Positions 41,340-51,553 are shown, numbered from the stretch's first letter. The stretch: DNA of 64,000 bases from Prionace glauca (GCA_037974335.1 CM075760.1:8305432-8369431), one strand, 5' to 3'. Notes: generated from the sequence alone by a model not told the origin. Program-made: numbers and translations.

Positions 41340-41652
41340 AAAATAGCATTAGTGGTTTGCATTGTTGCCTCACAGTACCAGGCCTTGGGTGACTATCTGT
41401 CTGGAGTTTGCACGTTCTCCGTACGTCTGCGTAGGTTTCCTTTGGATGCTCCGGTTTCCTCCCATGTGCAGGTTAGGTAGATTGAATGTACTAAACTGCC
41501 CCCTTAGTGCCCCAAGCTGTGCAGGTTAGATGGATTAGAAATGGTAAATGCAGGGATAGGATGCGGGAGAGGTTCTGGGTAAGATTCTGTCAGAATGTTG
41601 GTACAGACTCGAGAAGCCAAATAGTCTTTTGTGCACTGTAGGGATTCTATGA
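41340..41652 (+). mobile_element. tRNA-type SINE, plus
   Basis: The head (GTGGTTTGCATTGTTGCCTC), the body and the end (GTGCACTGTAGGGATTCTATG) are present. The B-box region is damaged. Confidence 0.8.
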
Positions 41653-41654
41653 GC

Positions 41655-42420
41655 GATAAGACTACAATATTAGGATAGATGGGAAAAACCTGAATGGAGA
41701 GACAGATCTTGAATCAGGAGAGAGAGATGGACAGTTCTGAGAGGGAATTTCAGAGTTTTGCACCCAAACCCTGCCACCAATGGTGGAATAATTAAAATCA
41801 GGGATGCTCAAGAGGCCAGAATGAGAAGAGTGCAGATCTCTAGGGGCCAAGATAAATTGCCCTTTAGTGTCTCAAGATGTGTACATTAGAGGAATTAGCA
41901 GAGTAAATACTTGGGGTTATGGGACAGGACTGGATGGGACTGCCTCTGTGTGTCAGGGGGATTGTGTGAGGTTACAAGGATAAGGCTTGCATGGGATTGT
42001 TAACAGTGCAAACTTGATGGGTCGAATGGCCTCCTTCTGCACTGAAGGGATGCTATGATTTCAGAGAATTGTGAAATTGGAGATTACTGAAATCAGGAAG
42101 GATAAAGTCATGGAGGAATTCGTAAATAAGGATGTGAATTTTAAAATCGAGGCATGACTTGGCTTAAAGCCCATGTAGGTCAGTAAGCAAGGCAGGAGTG
42201 GGGGAAGATGGATAAATAGGATTTGGTGTGAGAAAGCAGATGGGCGGCAGAGTTTTGGATGACATCAGATTTCGATGTGGGGAGTGGAGTGAATGTGAGA
42301 GGCTGCTCAGAAATATATTGGAATCATCAAGACTAATGGTAACAGATGAGCTGGGGTGGGGTAGAGACTGTGGACATTGTGGAGACTGAAATATTTGGAA
42401 TCAGTGATGGGATGGATATG
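41655..42420 (-). mobile_element. L2-like LINE remnant with SINE pieces inside
   Basis: The wording GCAGAGTTTTGGATGACATC and AATATATTGGAATCATCAAG is the inverse of the C-terminal coding region of an L2-type element common in sharks (recognised from memory). A related trace lies at 15575-15735. Two SINE 3' parts are embedded at 41850-42060. Assignment is moderate. Confidence 0.45.
41850..42060 (+). mobile_element. two SINE 3' fragments
   Basis: TTGCCCTTTAGTGTCTCAAG starts the first. GATGGGTCGAATGGCCTCCT followed by TGCACTGAAGGGATGCTATG ends the second. Confidence 0.6.
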
Positions 42421-42734
42421 TGGTCACAAACTCATCCTGTTATTAAATCTGACACAATGGCCTGAATTTTTCATCCGTTGGGTACACTCACATGGGAGTG
42501 CCTGGAAGCGGGTCCAATCAGCCCTGGAAATCGGTCTTGGAAAGTGATTTCATGCTGGCTGGCTGATTAATGGGCAGTGTGAAATGTGCACTAGGAAAGG
42601 CTCAGTGCTGCCGGGGAGGAAGGGAGGGAAGGGGATGGGAACCGAGAAAAGCAAGGGTGCTCTTGGCATTTCCAATAACTTCATTCAAGGGGACAGCTGC
42701 TGTGGATCCTGTCTCACAGCTCGAGTCCTGTAAA
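42421..42734. other. no gene recognised
   Basis: Unnamed sequence with a purine-rich part (42600-42650, GGGGAGGAAGGGAGGGAAGG). The chance open frame here has no motif. Confidence 0.5.
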
Positions 42735-42882
42735 AAAAATAAACTGCGATGGAGCTCCTCACACTTATTGGAAGTGAGGATGGAGGAGATGGGGAGTGGG
42801 AGAACCCTTCAAAAGGAATTAACTTCTGTTAGTGATATTCAAAAGACGCAACACACTGTGTTTAACACAAAGCTGATTTATT
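42735..42882 (-). terminator. 3' flank and AATAAA of ZNF-11
   Basis: The minus-strand AATAAA at 42882-42877 ends the 3'UTR (AACATCAGCAGAACCAGACT near 42931 on the plus strand). The flank GGAGCTCCTCACACTTATTG to CCCTTCAAAAGGAATTAAC matches those of ZNF-7 and ZNF-14. Confidence 0.6.
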
Positions 42883-42997
42883 TGACTCTTATCCAGAATA
42901 TTTACACCTGTAAGCGGCTGGTGTTTATTAACATCAGCAGAACCAGACTCCAGTGAATGATATTCAGGTTATTACCAGCAAAACCCAATCACTATAG

Positions 42998-44035
42998 TTA
43001 CTTGTGGCCTCGTTGGTGTCTCAGCAGATGGGATGACTGAGTGAATCCCCTCTCACACACAGAGCAGGAGAACGGTTTCTCCCCGGTGTGAATGCGCCGG
43101 TGTTTCAGCAGATTGGATGAATGATTGAATCTCTTCCCACACTCAGAGCAGGTGAACGGCCTCTCCCCCGTGTGAATTCTCTGGTGTACAGTGAGCTGAG
43201 ATGATTTCCTGAATCCAGTCCCACAGTGAGAGCATCTGAACGGTCTCTCGTCAGTGTGAACACGTTGATGGGTCACCAGTTCCCCAGAACTTTTAAAGCA
43301 CTTCCCACAATCCAGGCATTTAAATGGTCTCTGGTCAGAGTGAACCCGCTGATGGGATGTCAGTTCCACAGAACTTTTAAAGCACTTCTCACAGTTCAGG
43401 CATTTAAAAGGTCTCTCATCAGTGTGAACTCGCTAATGTTTTAGTAGGTGAGATGACTGAGTGAATCCCTTCCCACACACATAGCAGGTAAATGGTTTCT
43501 CCCCAGTGTGGATTCGCTGGTGTTTCAGCAGATCAGATAACTGAATGAATCCATTCCCACAATCGGAGCAGGTAAATGATCTCTCCCCACTGTGAACTCG
43601 CTGATGTATCATCAGGTGGGATGACTGAGTGAATCCCTTCCAACACACAGAGCAGGTGAATGGCCTTTCCCCAGTGTGACCACATTGGTGTCCTAACAGA
43701 TTGGATAACTGAGTGAATCCCTTCCCACAATCAGAACATGTGAATGGTCTCTCCCCAGTGTGATCTCGCTGGTGTTTTAACAGACTGGATGACTGAGTGA
43801 AACCCTTCCCACACTGAGGGCAGGTGAATGGTCTCTCCCCGGTGTGACTGCGTCGATGAGTTTCCAGGTCAGATGGGTAACTAAATGCCTTCCCACATTC
43901 CCCACATTTCCACAGCTTCTCCCCACTGTGACTGCGCTTGTGTCTCAACAGGCCAGATGATCGACTGAAGCCTCGTCCACACATACAACACGTGTATGGT
44001 TTCTCCTCACTGTGAACAGTGCTTTCTCTTTCCAT
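42998..44035 (-). pseudogene. ZNF-11, 12-finger gene with a single nonsense codon
   Basis: The ATG at 44035-44033 opens [20 protein letters not shown], with the leading GRGF finger and then the WKC finger as in ZNF-7 and ZNF-14. The frame runs 345 codons to TAA and would encode 12 complete fingers (CCMC, CGEC, CPQC, CSDC, CSVC, CSDC, CYVC, CLNC, CLDC, CSHC, CSEC, CSVC). The only lesion is a TAG at 43435-43433, where the helix end H-Q-R-V-H should have CAG. Both sides are in the same frame. The duplicated fragment ZNF-10 keeps CAG at this site, so the change is secondary. A truncated seven-finger protein could still be made. Whether this is a fixed null, a polymorphism or a sequencing error cannot be decided here. 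Confidence 0.88.
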
Positions 44036-44200
44036 GTTTAAAATTCAATGATATTCAGGTTACGATAAATTATACGCCTCTGTCAGCTCCTGGTATGATG
44101 TTTGGTTTCAGTTTCCCGACTGCAAATCCACCTCTTCTAAAACCCTGTGAAATTGATTTAAAACAAAGAAACAGGAGTTAGAGAGAACCCACAAAAACAC
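44036..44200 (-). other. exon start and splice acceptor of ZNF-11
   Basis: Minus-strand AATCAATTTCACAG, then GGTTTTAGAAGAGGTGGATT (acceptor AG near 44142), is the junction shared with ZNF-5 and ZNF-7. Confidence 0.65.
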
Positions 44201-44577
44201 AAAGGCAGCTTGTGAAATTGAGCTGAATGAACCTGGTAATTTGTCTGACACTAGGAAAAAGTGACTATGAACAGTGCTGGATTATCATAAAAACCCAATT
44301 GATTCACTAATGTCCTTCAGGGAAGGGAATGTACCACCCTGTCTGGGTCTGGACAGACTCAGGCCTCTACATAAGGAGAGTACAAGACAGTGGGAGAGAA
44401 TGGGGGCAATGCAAGAGGTGAGGTTGTGCAGGGGGAGGTGCAGGTGATGGCGGGAGAGGAATTTTACACATCTATAACTCAGCTGCAGCTTTGACAGAAT
44501 CTCCCAAACCCTCAACTTCCACCAAGTGGAAGAACCAGGATCACAAGTGTGTATGAACATCTCTAAATTCACCTTTA

Positions 44578-44665
44578 AGTCTCGCACATTTAGGGATTAT
44601 CACAGTAACTTCATTGCAATGTTAATATCAGCCTACTTGTGACATGAATAAACAAACGTTTTAAA
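44578..44665 (+). mobile_element. SINE tail fragment
   Basis: TTATCACAGTAACTTCATTG and the ACTTGTGACATGAATAAAC tail only. Confidence 0.65.
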
Positions 44666-44865
44666 AAATGTTAAACACATTGTCCTGACTGTCTGACATC
44701 AGTACTGGATGAACAGATATTTTATATATTGGGAAGACTGAAGCCATTGGGTTCAGTCTTTGCTACAAATTTTACTCCCCAGCCACCAACTCCACCTCTC
44801 TCCCTGGTAATAGTCTGAGGCTGAACATGAATGTTCACAACCACAATGACATATTTCACCTCAAG

Positions 44866-45140
44866 AATTAGGAGTAGGCCATTCAGTCCATTGGGTCTTT
44901 CACCTCTGTCAATGTTTCAAGTCTGGATGACAACATTCCACTCACTTTCTTTATAATCTGCTGTACCTGCCTGCTACTTTTCTGTGACTGGTGAATGAGG
45001 ACACCCAGATCCTTCTACACTGGAGCATCCCGAAATCTCTCCCCATTTAGATAATAAATCACCTTCCCAACACTCCAGCCCAGGCAACATGTTGGTGACT
45101 CTCCTCTGCACTCTTTCTAGTACAATCACATCCTTCTCAG
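44866..45140 (-). mobile_element. CR1-like LINE fragment
   Basis: The module AGGAGTAGGCCATTCAG starts it. On the minus strand there are decayed versions of the LGVLIH- and QVQQ-type RT C-terminal blocks, ending near the CTCAGTGTTATG stretch. Confidence 0.6.
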
Positions 45141-45439
45141 TGTTATGTTCTGTCCAATTCTGTCAGTTGATGTTTCTGAGATTCACCTTGGGACGCTCTC
45201 CTACATTAAAGGTCCTACATTAAAGATCTAAATGAAAGTTAGTTTTAAATCACATTGTAACAGACTGGGGAAATCAGGATTAAAATAATATCTAGGTAAA
45301 TGGAGTTTGGACACAGACCAGCTGTGACCGCAGTCAGTAAGAGAACAGGCTCAAGGGGGATAAATGATTTCCTCCTGTTCCCAATAAACTTGGGCTCAAA
45401 CACCAGCTGAAGAATGGAAAGTGATAGGAGAACTGGGGG
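45141..45439. other. no gene recognised
   Basis: No recognised coding region or repeat apart from traces of the LINE that precedes it. Confidence 0.4.
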
Positions 45440-45985
45440 GGGAAGACATTTCACTAGAAACCAGCAGTGGAGCAGAGTTAGAGAGTGGGAGAGGCCTGGG
45501 GGGGGGGTGGGGGGGGGGGGTCGCGGGGGGGGGGGGGGGGGGAGCAACACAGGAAATGGAGTAACCCATTCAGCCTTTTGAGTCTGTTCTGTCATTCAGT
45601 TAGACTCTGGCTGACCTGGCATCTTTCTGAACTTGAAGAACAAATACCTGAACAGTTAACTCCAGCTGGTTATAGGGTTATTAACAGCACAAACACACCA
45701 CAGCAGAATGAAACACCAGCTGATAAATGGAAAGCCTGTTCCTGTGCTGTACTTTTCTTTGTTCTTAACTGGAGAGAAGACATTACACCAGAATGCAGTG
45801 ATGGAGCAGAGTTAAACAGTAGGAGAGCCCTGTGGAGAGACTATTCAGGAAATGGAATAGGTTACTCAGCCCTTCAAGTCTGCCGTGTTATTCAAATAGA
45901 CCCTGGTCAATCCATTAGTCTATCTGAACTTGAACAAATACCTGAATTGTTAACTCAAGCTGGTTACAGCAGTTACTAACAGCAG
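45440..45985 (+). repeat. two tandem copies of a sequence of about 330 bases
   Basis: Copy 1 (about 45440-45695) has GGAGCAGAGTTAGAGAGTGG, GGAAATGGAGTAACCCATTC and AAATACCTGAACAGTTAACT. Copy 2 (about 45774-45985) has the same landmarks at an offset of about 290-335 bases. Copy 1 is enlarged by a poly-G tract. The copies differ by many substitutions, so the duplication is old. No gene is seen in them. Confidence 0.6.
45498..45542 (+). repeat. poly-G tract
   Basis: Runs of 10, 12 and 20 G are separated only by single T and TCGC interruptions. The tract can form G-quadruplexes on the plus strand, and its length in the assembly is likely to be unreliable. Confidence 0.85.
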
Positions 45986-46056
45986 CAGAAACACAAAAGA
46001 GTGAAAATAAAAATCAATCAATTATTTTCTGGTCAGTGCAGGATGTGATTACCTGT

Positions 46057-46506
46057 TCAATAACTGAGGAATCTGCCTCCAGAAGACTTGTGGACTCGCT
46101 GGTGTCTCATTAGGTTTTGTGACTGAGTGAATCTGTTCCCACATATAGAGCAGGTGAATGGCTTCTCCCCGGCGTGAACTCACTGATGCATCAGGAGATC
46201 AGATGAGTTTGTGAATCCCTTCCCACACACAGAGCAGGTGAAAGGCCTTTCCCCAGTGTGAGCACCCTTGTGTTTCAGCAGGTGAGATGAATTGCTGAAT
46301 CCCTTCATACACACAGAGCAGGTGAATGGCCGCTCCCCAGTGTGAAGTCGCTGATGAGTGCAAAGGTTGAACATTCGACTAAAACTCTTCCCACACGCGG
46401 TGCAGATGAACAGAGTCTTCCCAGTGTGACTGCGCTGATGTGCATCCAGCTAGGATGGCGAACTGAATTCCTTCCCACATTCCCCACATTTCCATGGGTT
46501 CTCTAT
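46057..46506 (-). pseudogene. ZNF-12, five-finger gene, broken
   Basis: A short finger-only array. At the place of the usual M-E-K-P-W-K-C opening, the ATG has become ATA (46506-46504). Finger 1 (CGECGKEF) meets a TAG at 46452-46450. Fingers 2 to 4 are intact (CTAC, CSVC, CSVC), and TGA at 46182-46180 replaces an arginine codon, a CGA to TGA change typical of CpG decay. Finger 5 (CSICGNRF) and a tail ([10 protein letters not shown]) follow in the same frame to TGA at 46059-46057. There is no frameshift, so the loss rests on three point changes. The minus-strand splice block upstream (46560-46640) and the promoter block at 47.1-48.0 kb are still recognisable. Confidence 0.87.
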
Positions 46507-46549
46507 GGTGCAGATGTCCTTGTGTCTCTCCAGGCTGAATCAGTTAATG

Positions 46550-46650
46550 TGTGTATATTTCAAATATCCTGTAAAAGGAGTTTAGAAACATCATCATTGT
46601 CAGACAAGATCAAAATTCAGAAGAAATTTCTCCTTTCTGTGGAACAGTAA
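46550..46650 (-). other. splice acceptor block of ZNF-12
   Basis: The minus strand gives TCTTGTCTGACAATGATGATG (branch point region) and TCTAAACTCCTTTTACAGGAT, with the acceptor near 46571. It is the same design as in the other genes. Confidence 0.6.
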
Positions 46651-47089
46651 AGCAGTAAATTCTCATCCTGCACACTTTCCCTCCTCCCTGTCCTGCAACC
46701 AACTCCCTCATTGGCCAACCATCTCATATTTCAATGGACTATCACGTGTTCGAGTCCAGTGTCCCAAGCTGCATGGCGTATGGGTGCTGTATGGCATATG
46801 GGTGTAAGATGGATCTGTGCAGCACCCTCTTCCAACTGTTCTGGCTGCCAACCAGCCACTGCCCACCCACACATTTCCAGCAGCACCGCACACAATACTG
46901 CTCAGCTGTTCCAACAGACACATGAAGGACGTCCTTTCATTTTCTTTGAGCGAGTTGCTCTGCTTGGCAAACTCAGTATGAAATATCTTCACAGATCTTT
47001 TTTCCCACCCTCTGTTCTGCCTGGGTTCAGTTCTCTTTTGTAAAGAGTGAAAATAAAAACCAATCAATTATTGTCTCTCCTGGTCACTA
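46651..47089. other. intron region of ZNF-12, no other gene
   Basis: Open frames on both strands (up to 119 codons) show no known motif and are probably chance. No named repeat is seen. Confidence 0.4.
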
Positions 47090-48025
47090 CAGGGAGTTTC
47101 TTATTGGGGATGTTGGGTCCTCCAGCGGGTGTTTGTGAATCCTCCCAGGGTTTCCTTCCTTCCCAGAGATCAGAGTCCTCATTGATTTGAGGCCAAAGTG
47201 TAACCTCTTATTTACTGTCCCCTCCCCCATCCTCTGATGTGAACCATCCTCCAGTGGCTGAGCCAGGATGGGGCTGTTAACCTGGGCCTGTTCCCGGGAG
47301 GGAGAAGCCGCGCAGCTGCAAACCAGGGAGCTGACAATGATTCTGAAGGGTTTGCGGATCCACAAAGTGTTTCCAGACCCTCCCAGCCACCGCCTAACGC
47401 TGACTCCGCTTCTCCGGGACAAAGGACTCTCGCTCCCCAGGCGAACAAATGAAATGCGCATGCTTCACATTCAGACCGAGTGTCCAACCGCATCAGCCGG
47501 ACTGCGCATGTCCCAGATCGCAAGGCCCCTGGGGAGAGTGATTGACAGCAACTCCGGACCAATAGGAGGAGGGGGCGGATCTGGAGGACTTCAGTGGAGC
47601 AGCTGGTCCTCCAACTAATCAGGGTGAAAGAGGGGCTTCGACTGAAGCATGCGCAGTACGTGTAATGGCGACAGCGATTGCTTATTACCTAGGATCTGTA
47701 ATTTGTAAGCGAAATCGCCGATCGGTGGGTACAATGGAACGGGCGAATGGACGGGAGGGTTTCATAAACAGTTGTGCGATTTGTAAACACCCCCCAAAAT
47801 TATCCGGTTACCCCATTTGCATCGAGCGGGTCAAAGATCCCTGAGATCGGCCCATGAGTTAACGACCTCCATCTTTATTGAGGGCAATGTGCGGCAGTGC
47901 GCATGGATGATCGCCATCTTTGTAAGGGGCAAGATTGTCAATGAGTGCGAGGAGCTTGTTCTCCATTGTTCAGAATGGAGACAACGTGTCTATCAAACTG
48001 CATCAACCCTCTGAGTCCCAATGTC
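47090..48025 (-). promoter_or_regulatory. promoter and first-exon block of ZNF-12
   Basis: 47100-47390 matches the exon-like block at 13475-13738 (CCTCCAGCGGGTGTTTGTGA, CCAAAGTGTAACCTCTTATT, GCGGATCCACAAAGTG), and 47390-47430 continues as the inverse of 13985-14028. The core has CCAAT-type and GC elements (47560-47600), GCGCATGC words (near 47457 and 47647) and YY1-like CCATCTTT sites (47873, 47921). The far end 47945-48015 matches, inverted, 57463-57530. No TATA box. Minus-strand direction is inferred from ZNF-12. Confidence 0.6.
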
Positions 48026-48029
48026 TTAT

Positions 48030-48975
48030 TGATGAGTCAGAGAGGTGACAGAGAAGGAAAGAAACTACAAGATGTTTTCTAAATATTTTAAGGGTAAGAA
48101 GGTAATCAGGGAAAAAGTAAGTTAGTAGGTTAGGAATCAATTGCCCATTCAGCAACCTGGACGTGGAGCCAGAAGATGTATTTGAAGTATTAAATGAGTA
48201 TTTTGTATGAATGTTCACTGTGTGGAAGGACAATGTAGGTACAGAAAGCAGGGACGGTAGTGTGATAGAATTGAACAGATTGTGATTGGTGGTATGGTAA
48301 ATAGAGAGGAAGACAACCTTATATTACAGGGTCAAAGAAACAGACTGGTCAGATGGGAGGAACAGTGGCAAATGGAATTTAACCCTGAAAAGCATGAAGT
48401 GATGAATTTTGGGAGGAGGACAAGGCTAGGGAATACAGAGGACCAGAGGGATATTGCGGAGCATTCCCAATTATCACTGAAGCCAGTAGGATGGGGAGTT
48501 AAGGTGGTTATGATAGCTCTGTATAAAACACTTGTTAGGCCACAACTCAGGCCCTGTGCGCTGTTCTGTTTTGAACACTATAGGAAGGATGTGATTGCAC
48601 CAGAGAATGCAGACGAGATTCACCAGGATGTTGCCTGGGCTGGACCATTTCAATGATGAAGAGAGCTTGGTTAGGCGGGGGTTGCTTTCCCTGGAGCAGA
48701 GAAGGCTGAGAGGTGACCTGACTGAGGTGTACAAGATTATCAGGAACATAGATCAGGTGAATTGGAAGGAACTTTTCCCTTAGTAGAAGGGTCAATAACC
48801 AGGGGGATAGATTTAAATGAAGGGGCAGGAGATTTAAAGTGGAATGAAGGAAACAACTTTCACTCAGAGGGTGGTGGGAATCTGGAACTCACTGTCTTGA
48901 AAGAGGCAGGAATCCTCACATTATATAAGAAGCATTTAGAAAAGCATGTGAAACACCATAGCATTCAAGATTATT
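48030..48975 (+). mobile_element. CR1-like LINE, 5'-truncated
   Basis: The plus strand has NREEDNLILQGQRNRLVRWE, WQMEFNPEKHEVMNFGRRTR, a TRMLPGLDHFNDEESL block and LLSLEQRRLRGDLTEVYKII. Frameshifts separate the blocks. The 3' module is lost near 48975, just before ZNF-13. Confidence 0.75.
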
Positions 48976-49035
48976 AACCAATTACTCAAAAATGGGATTA
49001 GTGTGTGTGAATGAGGTTTCATCTGATTGTAGAAC

Positions 49036-49539
49036 TTGGAGAGACACAAGGACACCCACACCAAGGAGAAACTGTGGAAATGTAAGCACTGTGGGAAGGG
49101 ATTCAGTTACTCAGTTATGCTGCAAACTCATTGGTGCATTCACAATGGAGAGAGGCCATTAACCTGCACCAAATGTGGGAAGAGCTTTGCAAATTCAGCC
49201 AAACTGCTGAGACACCAGCTCGTTCACATTGGGGAGAGGCCATTTACCGGCACTGAGTTTGGGAAGAGCTTCACAAATTCAACCAAACTGCTGAGACACC
49301 AGCTTGTTCACACTGGGGAGAGGCCATTTACCGGCACTGAGTTTGGGAAGACCTTCACGAATTCAACCAAACTGCTGAGACACCAGCTTGTTCACAGTGG
49401 AGAGAGGCCACTCATTTGCACTGAATGTGGGAAACGATTCACTAATTCATCACATCTGTTCAGACACCAACTAGTTCACACTGCAGAGAGACCTTTTAAA
49501 CGCATGGACTATGGGAAGTGCTGCAAAAGTTCTGTGTGA
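49036..49539 (+). pseudogene. ZNF-13, six-finger remnant with two fingers lacking cysteines
   Basis: The frame is open for 167 codons but has no ATG at the usual place: the opening is TTG (L-E-R-H-K-D-T) with a TAG three codons earlier region (TAG-AAC-TTG). Fingers 1 and 2 are normal (CKHC, CTKC). Fingers 3 and 4 read TGTEFGK in place of TCTECGK, so both have lost both cysteines, and the two are almost identical. Finger 5 is normal (CTEC). Finger 6 has RMDYGK without cysteines and ends after SSV at a TGA. Helices of fingers 2-5 are all of the NS-KLLRHQLVH type, the product of repeated single-finger duplication. Without a start codon and with half the fingers unable to bind zinc, this is most likely dead. 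Confidence 0.8.
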
Positions 49540-49822
49540 AGAAATTTCCCTTCACCTCAGTTTACCCCTTATCTTCAAAAGATGACCTCTGGTGCTGGAA
49601 TCCCTACCATTGGGAACATTCTTCTGAATGTACCCTGTCTAACCCTGTCAGAATTTGATAAGTTTCTGTGAGATCCCCTCTCACTCTTTGAAACTTCAGT
49701 GAACATAATCCTAATGGATTTATTCTGTCCTCATATGACAGACCTGCCATCCCAGGAGTCAACATCGTAAATCTTCTCTGTAACCCCTCCATAGCAAGAA
49801 TATCATTTTCAAATAGTAACAC
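49540..49822 (-). mobile_element. CR1-like LINE fragment
   Basis: The minus strand has EGLQRRFTMLTPGMAGLSYE and GLCSLKFQRVRGDLTETYQI. It starts immediately after the truncated end of ZNF-13, so its arrival may have removed that gene's 3' part. Confidence 0.75.
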
Positions 49823-50189
49823 CCTGATTTCAATCAGTCATTATTTCTGCTCCATGGACTTTAAAATGGGACAATCCTGAAGCTGCATTTGATAATTTTA
49901 AAGTGCGCTGGCTCACAGATAGGCAGCTAAGATTTTTCTAAGTATAGATTAAGGAAGTTAGTCACCCGGGGTAATCTGCAGATTTGTGCGGATGGGATTG
50001 GGGAAGGATTGGGTTTGATCCGGGAATAATACGACGGCAAATATGACATTTCACATCATTGATAATGGCTGAATTCAGCGGGGGAGTATCGTCCAGCCGA
50101 GGGCTGTGTTGTCTCCTTCATGTTCTGTGCATTTTCATATATCCGTCTCAATTTTCCTGATCCCGAAGCCTCGATTATGGAACTGCGGC
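49823..50189. other. no gene recognised
   Basis: Flank of the V segment that follows. No repeat or coding motif recognised. Confidence 0.45.
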
Positions 50190-50228
50190 AGTTTTTGCAT
50201 GGGGCCCATGGGAGCCTCATTCATTGTG
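50190..50228 (-). other. recombination signal sequence, 23-base spacer
   Basis: On the minus strand, heptamer CACAATG (50228-50222) directly follows the V coding end. A spacer of exactly 23 bases and nonamer GCAAAAACT (50198-50190) follow; the canonical forms are CACAGTG and ACAAAAACC. The heptamer differs at one position. The orientation is correct for joining to a 12-spacer D or J element. Such signals are bound by RAG1/RAG2. Confidence 0.85.
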
Positions 50229-50683
50229 GGTCTCAGTGCACAGTCATACACGGTGCTGTTTATCATCTTCAAATCTTTCATGGACAAGTGAAAAGAGCTT
50301 TGTCTCTGGTTGAGATTCCCACTGAAGTGTCCAAAGCCGGGATCCGTATCGGCAAACCTGTAACTATCGGCTTTGAGCAGATGTTGAGAAGCTTGATGCG
50401 GATACTGGCGATCCCAGAACGGGCCACGTTGTACAGCTGAACTCGGCACAGAGTAACTGCAGGGTATTGCTGAATTTTCACCCTCTGATCCTGAGTGAGA
50501 CATTGAGTCTCCATTCCTCATCTCTGAAAAGAAACAGCTGACGCGTAGTGAGTTAAGAGTCAGAGGAAAACAATAATCACACAGAGTTGGGAAAGGGAAA
50601 TTACACAAGGTTTGCAACATACTTTTCAATCTGTGTCAACATCACTGACCTGTGATCAGTGCAAAAAACAGAATTAGGAACAT
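50229..50683 (-). CDS. antigen-receptor V segment, TCR alpha/delta-like
   Basis: Two exons on the minus strand. The leader exon (50683-50650) reads MFLILFFALIT, a hydrophobic signal peptide, and ends CACAG before GTCAGT. The intron is about 126 bases and ends TTTCTTTTCAG. The V exon (50523-50229) is open and joins in phase 1. It shows the V-domain landmarks: the first cysteine in AIPCSYS, FWDRQYP with the core tryptophan (the usual WYRQ has D for Y), a hydrophobic HLLKAD strand, FSGNLNQRQSSFHLSMKDLK, and the second cysteine in STVYDCAL (D for the usual Y). A 23-spacer signal follows. The DSYRFAD-type C'' region and the CAL ending favour TCR alpha/delta over immunoglobulin (family knowledge). 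It has no stop, but the two Y to D changes may harm folding. It is isolated from any visible J or C segment. Confidence 0.82.
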
Positions 50684-50999
50684 TTTCACCCCCCACCCTC
50701 CACGTTCCAGTCTGAGCTCCAGGAATAGAAACGATGATCTCTGTACCAGACCTGGAATGTGAGAAATTGAAAGAATCAGCAAGGTGTAATGCGACTGGCT
50801 GGGATTTATTTCCCCCGCCAATTTTTATATCTGCAAATAGTCGCTCTCTGAAGAAGGCCACTCTGGTGTTTGATAAGGGATCAGCGAGCGCCCTCCCGTG
50901 GACAACCGCATTCGAACAGATGGAGAGCCAAGAGTCGAGATATAGACACGCTGAGAAATATAAGGACCCAGAAATATCCAGTGCAGCTACAACACGGAC
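50684..50999. other. 5' flank of the minus-strand V segment
   Basis: An ATATAAAAAT word lies about 150 bases upstream of the leader on the minus strand (near 50825-50834), a possible TATA-type element. Nothing else is recognised. The plus-strand open frame here has no motif. Confidence 0.35.
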
Positions 51000-51530
51000 A
51001 CGAGGAACAATGATCTCCACATCCACACCGTTAATACCTCTTAGTGTTTTAAAGGTTTCAATTATATTATCTCTGAATTTTCGAAACTCAAATGGATATA
51101 AACCAAAAATCACGATTCTTTCCGCTTATACAGATAGACATACCCAGTAGCAACCCTATTCTAAACTTTTTCTGACGCATTACGATCTTTCTTTCGATAA
51201 GCAGTTAAGTATTACACATAATACCCCAGGTGTGGTCTCACCAATGCCCTGTACAACGAAAACACACTCTTCATATTATACAATGGACTACTTCGTCGTA
51301 AATGATAACATTTTCTGACATTTCTGCTTAATTACAGTACATGTACATTAGCTCCTTTCAATTTGTGCCCTAGGACAGCCCAATCCCTCTGTACCTCAGA
51401 ATGTTGTGATCCCACACCATTTAGATGTTATGAGCAATTTATTTCCCTTTATCGTCTCCTTACATCTACTTCCCCCCTTATTTTGCTACCTATCTTTGTG
51501 TTGTCAGCAAATTTAGCATCTCTATTTGCC
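51000..51530 (-). mobile_element. old CR1-like LINE fragment
   Basis: The minus strand reads FGLYPFEFRKFRDNIIETFK, the decayed form of the [19 protein letters not shown] block, followed upstream by remains of the VR-LEYC and IGDLIH-type regions to about 51530. It lies between the two V segments. Confidence 0.65.
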
Positions 51531-51553
51531 CAGTAAGATATTGCAATGTATTT

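Noticed and set aside
45485-45979. Open frame of 164 codons with a glycine-rich start
   Set aside because: The glycine run is the poly-G tract. The rest lies in an old tandem repeat with no coding signature.
50734-51150. Open frame of 138 codons between the V segments
   Set aside because: Its second half is the antisense of a LINE fragment and its first half has no motif.
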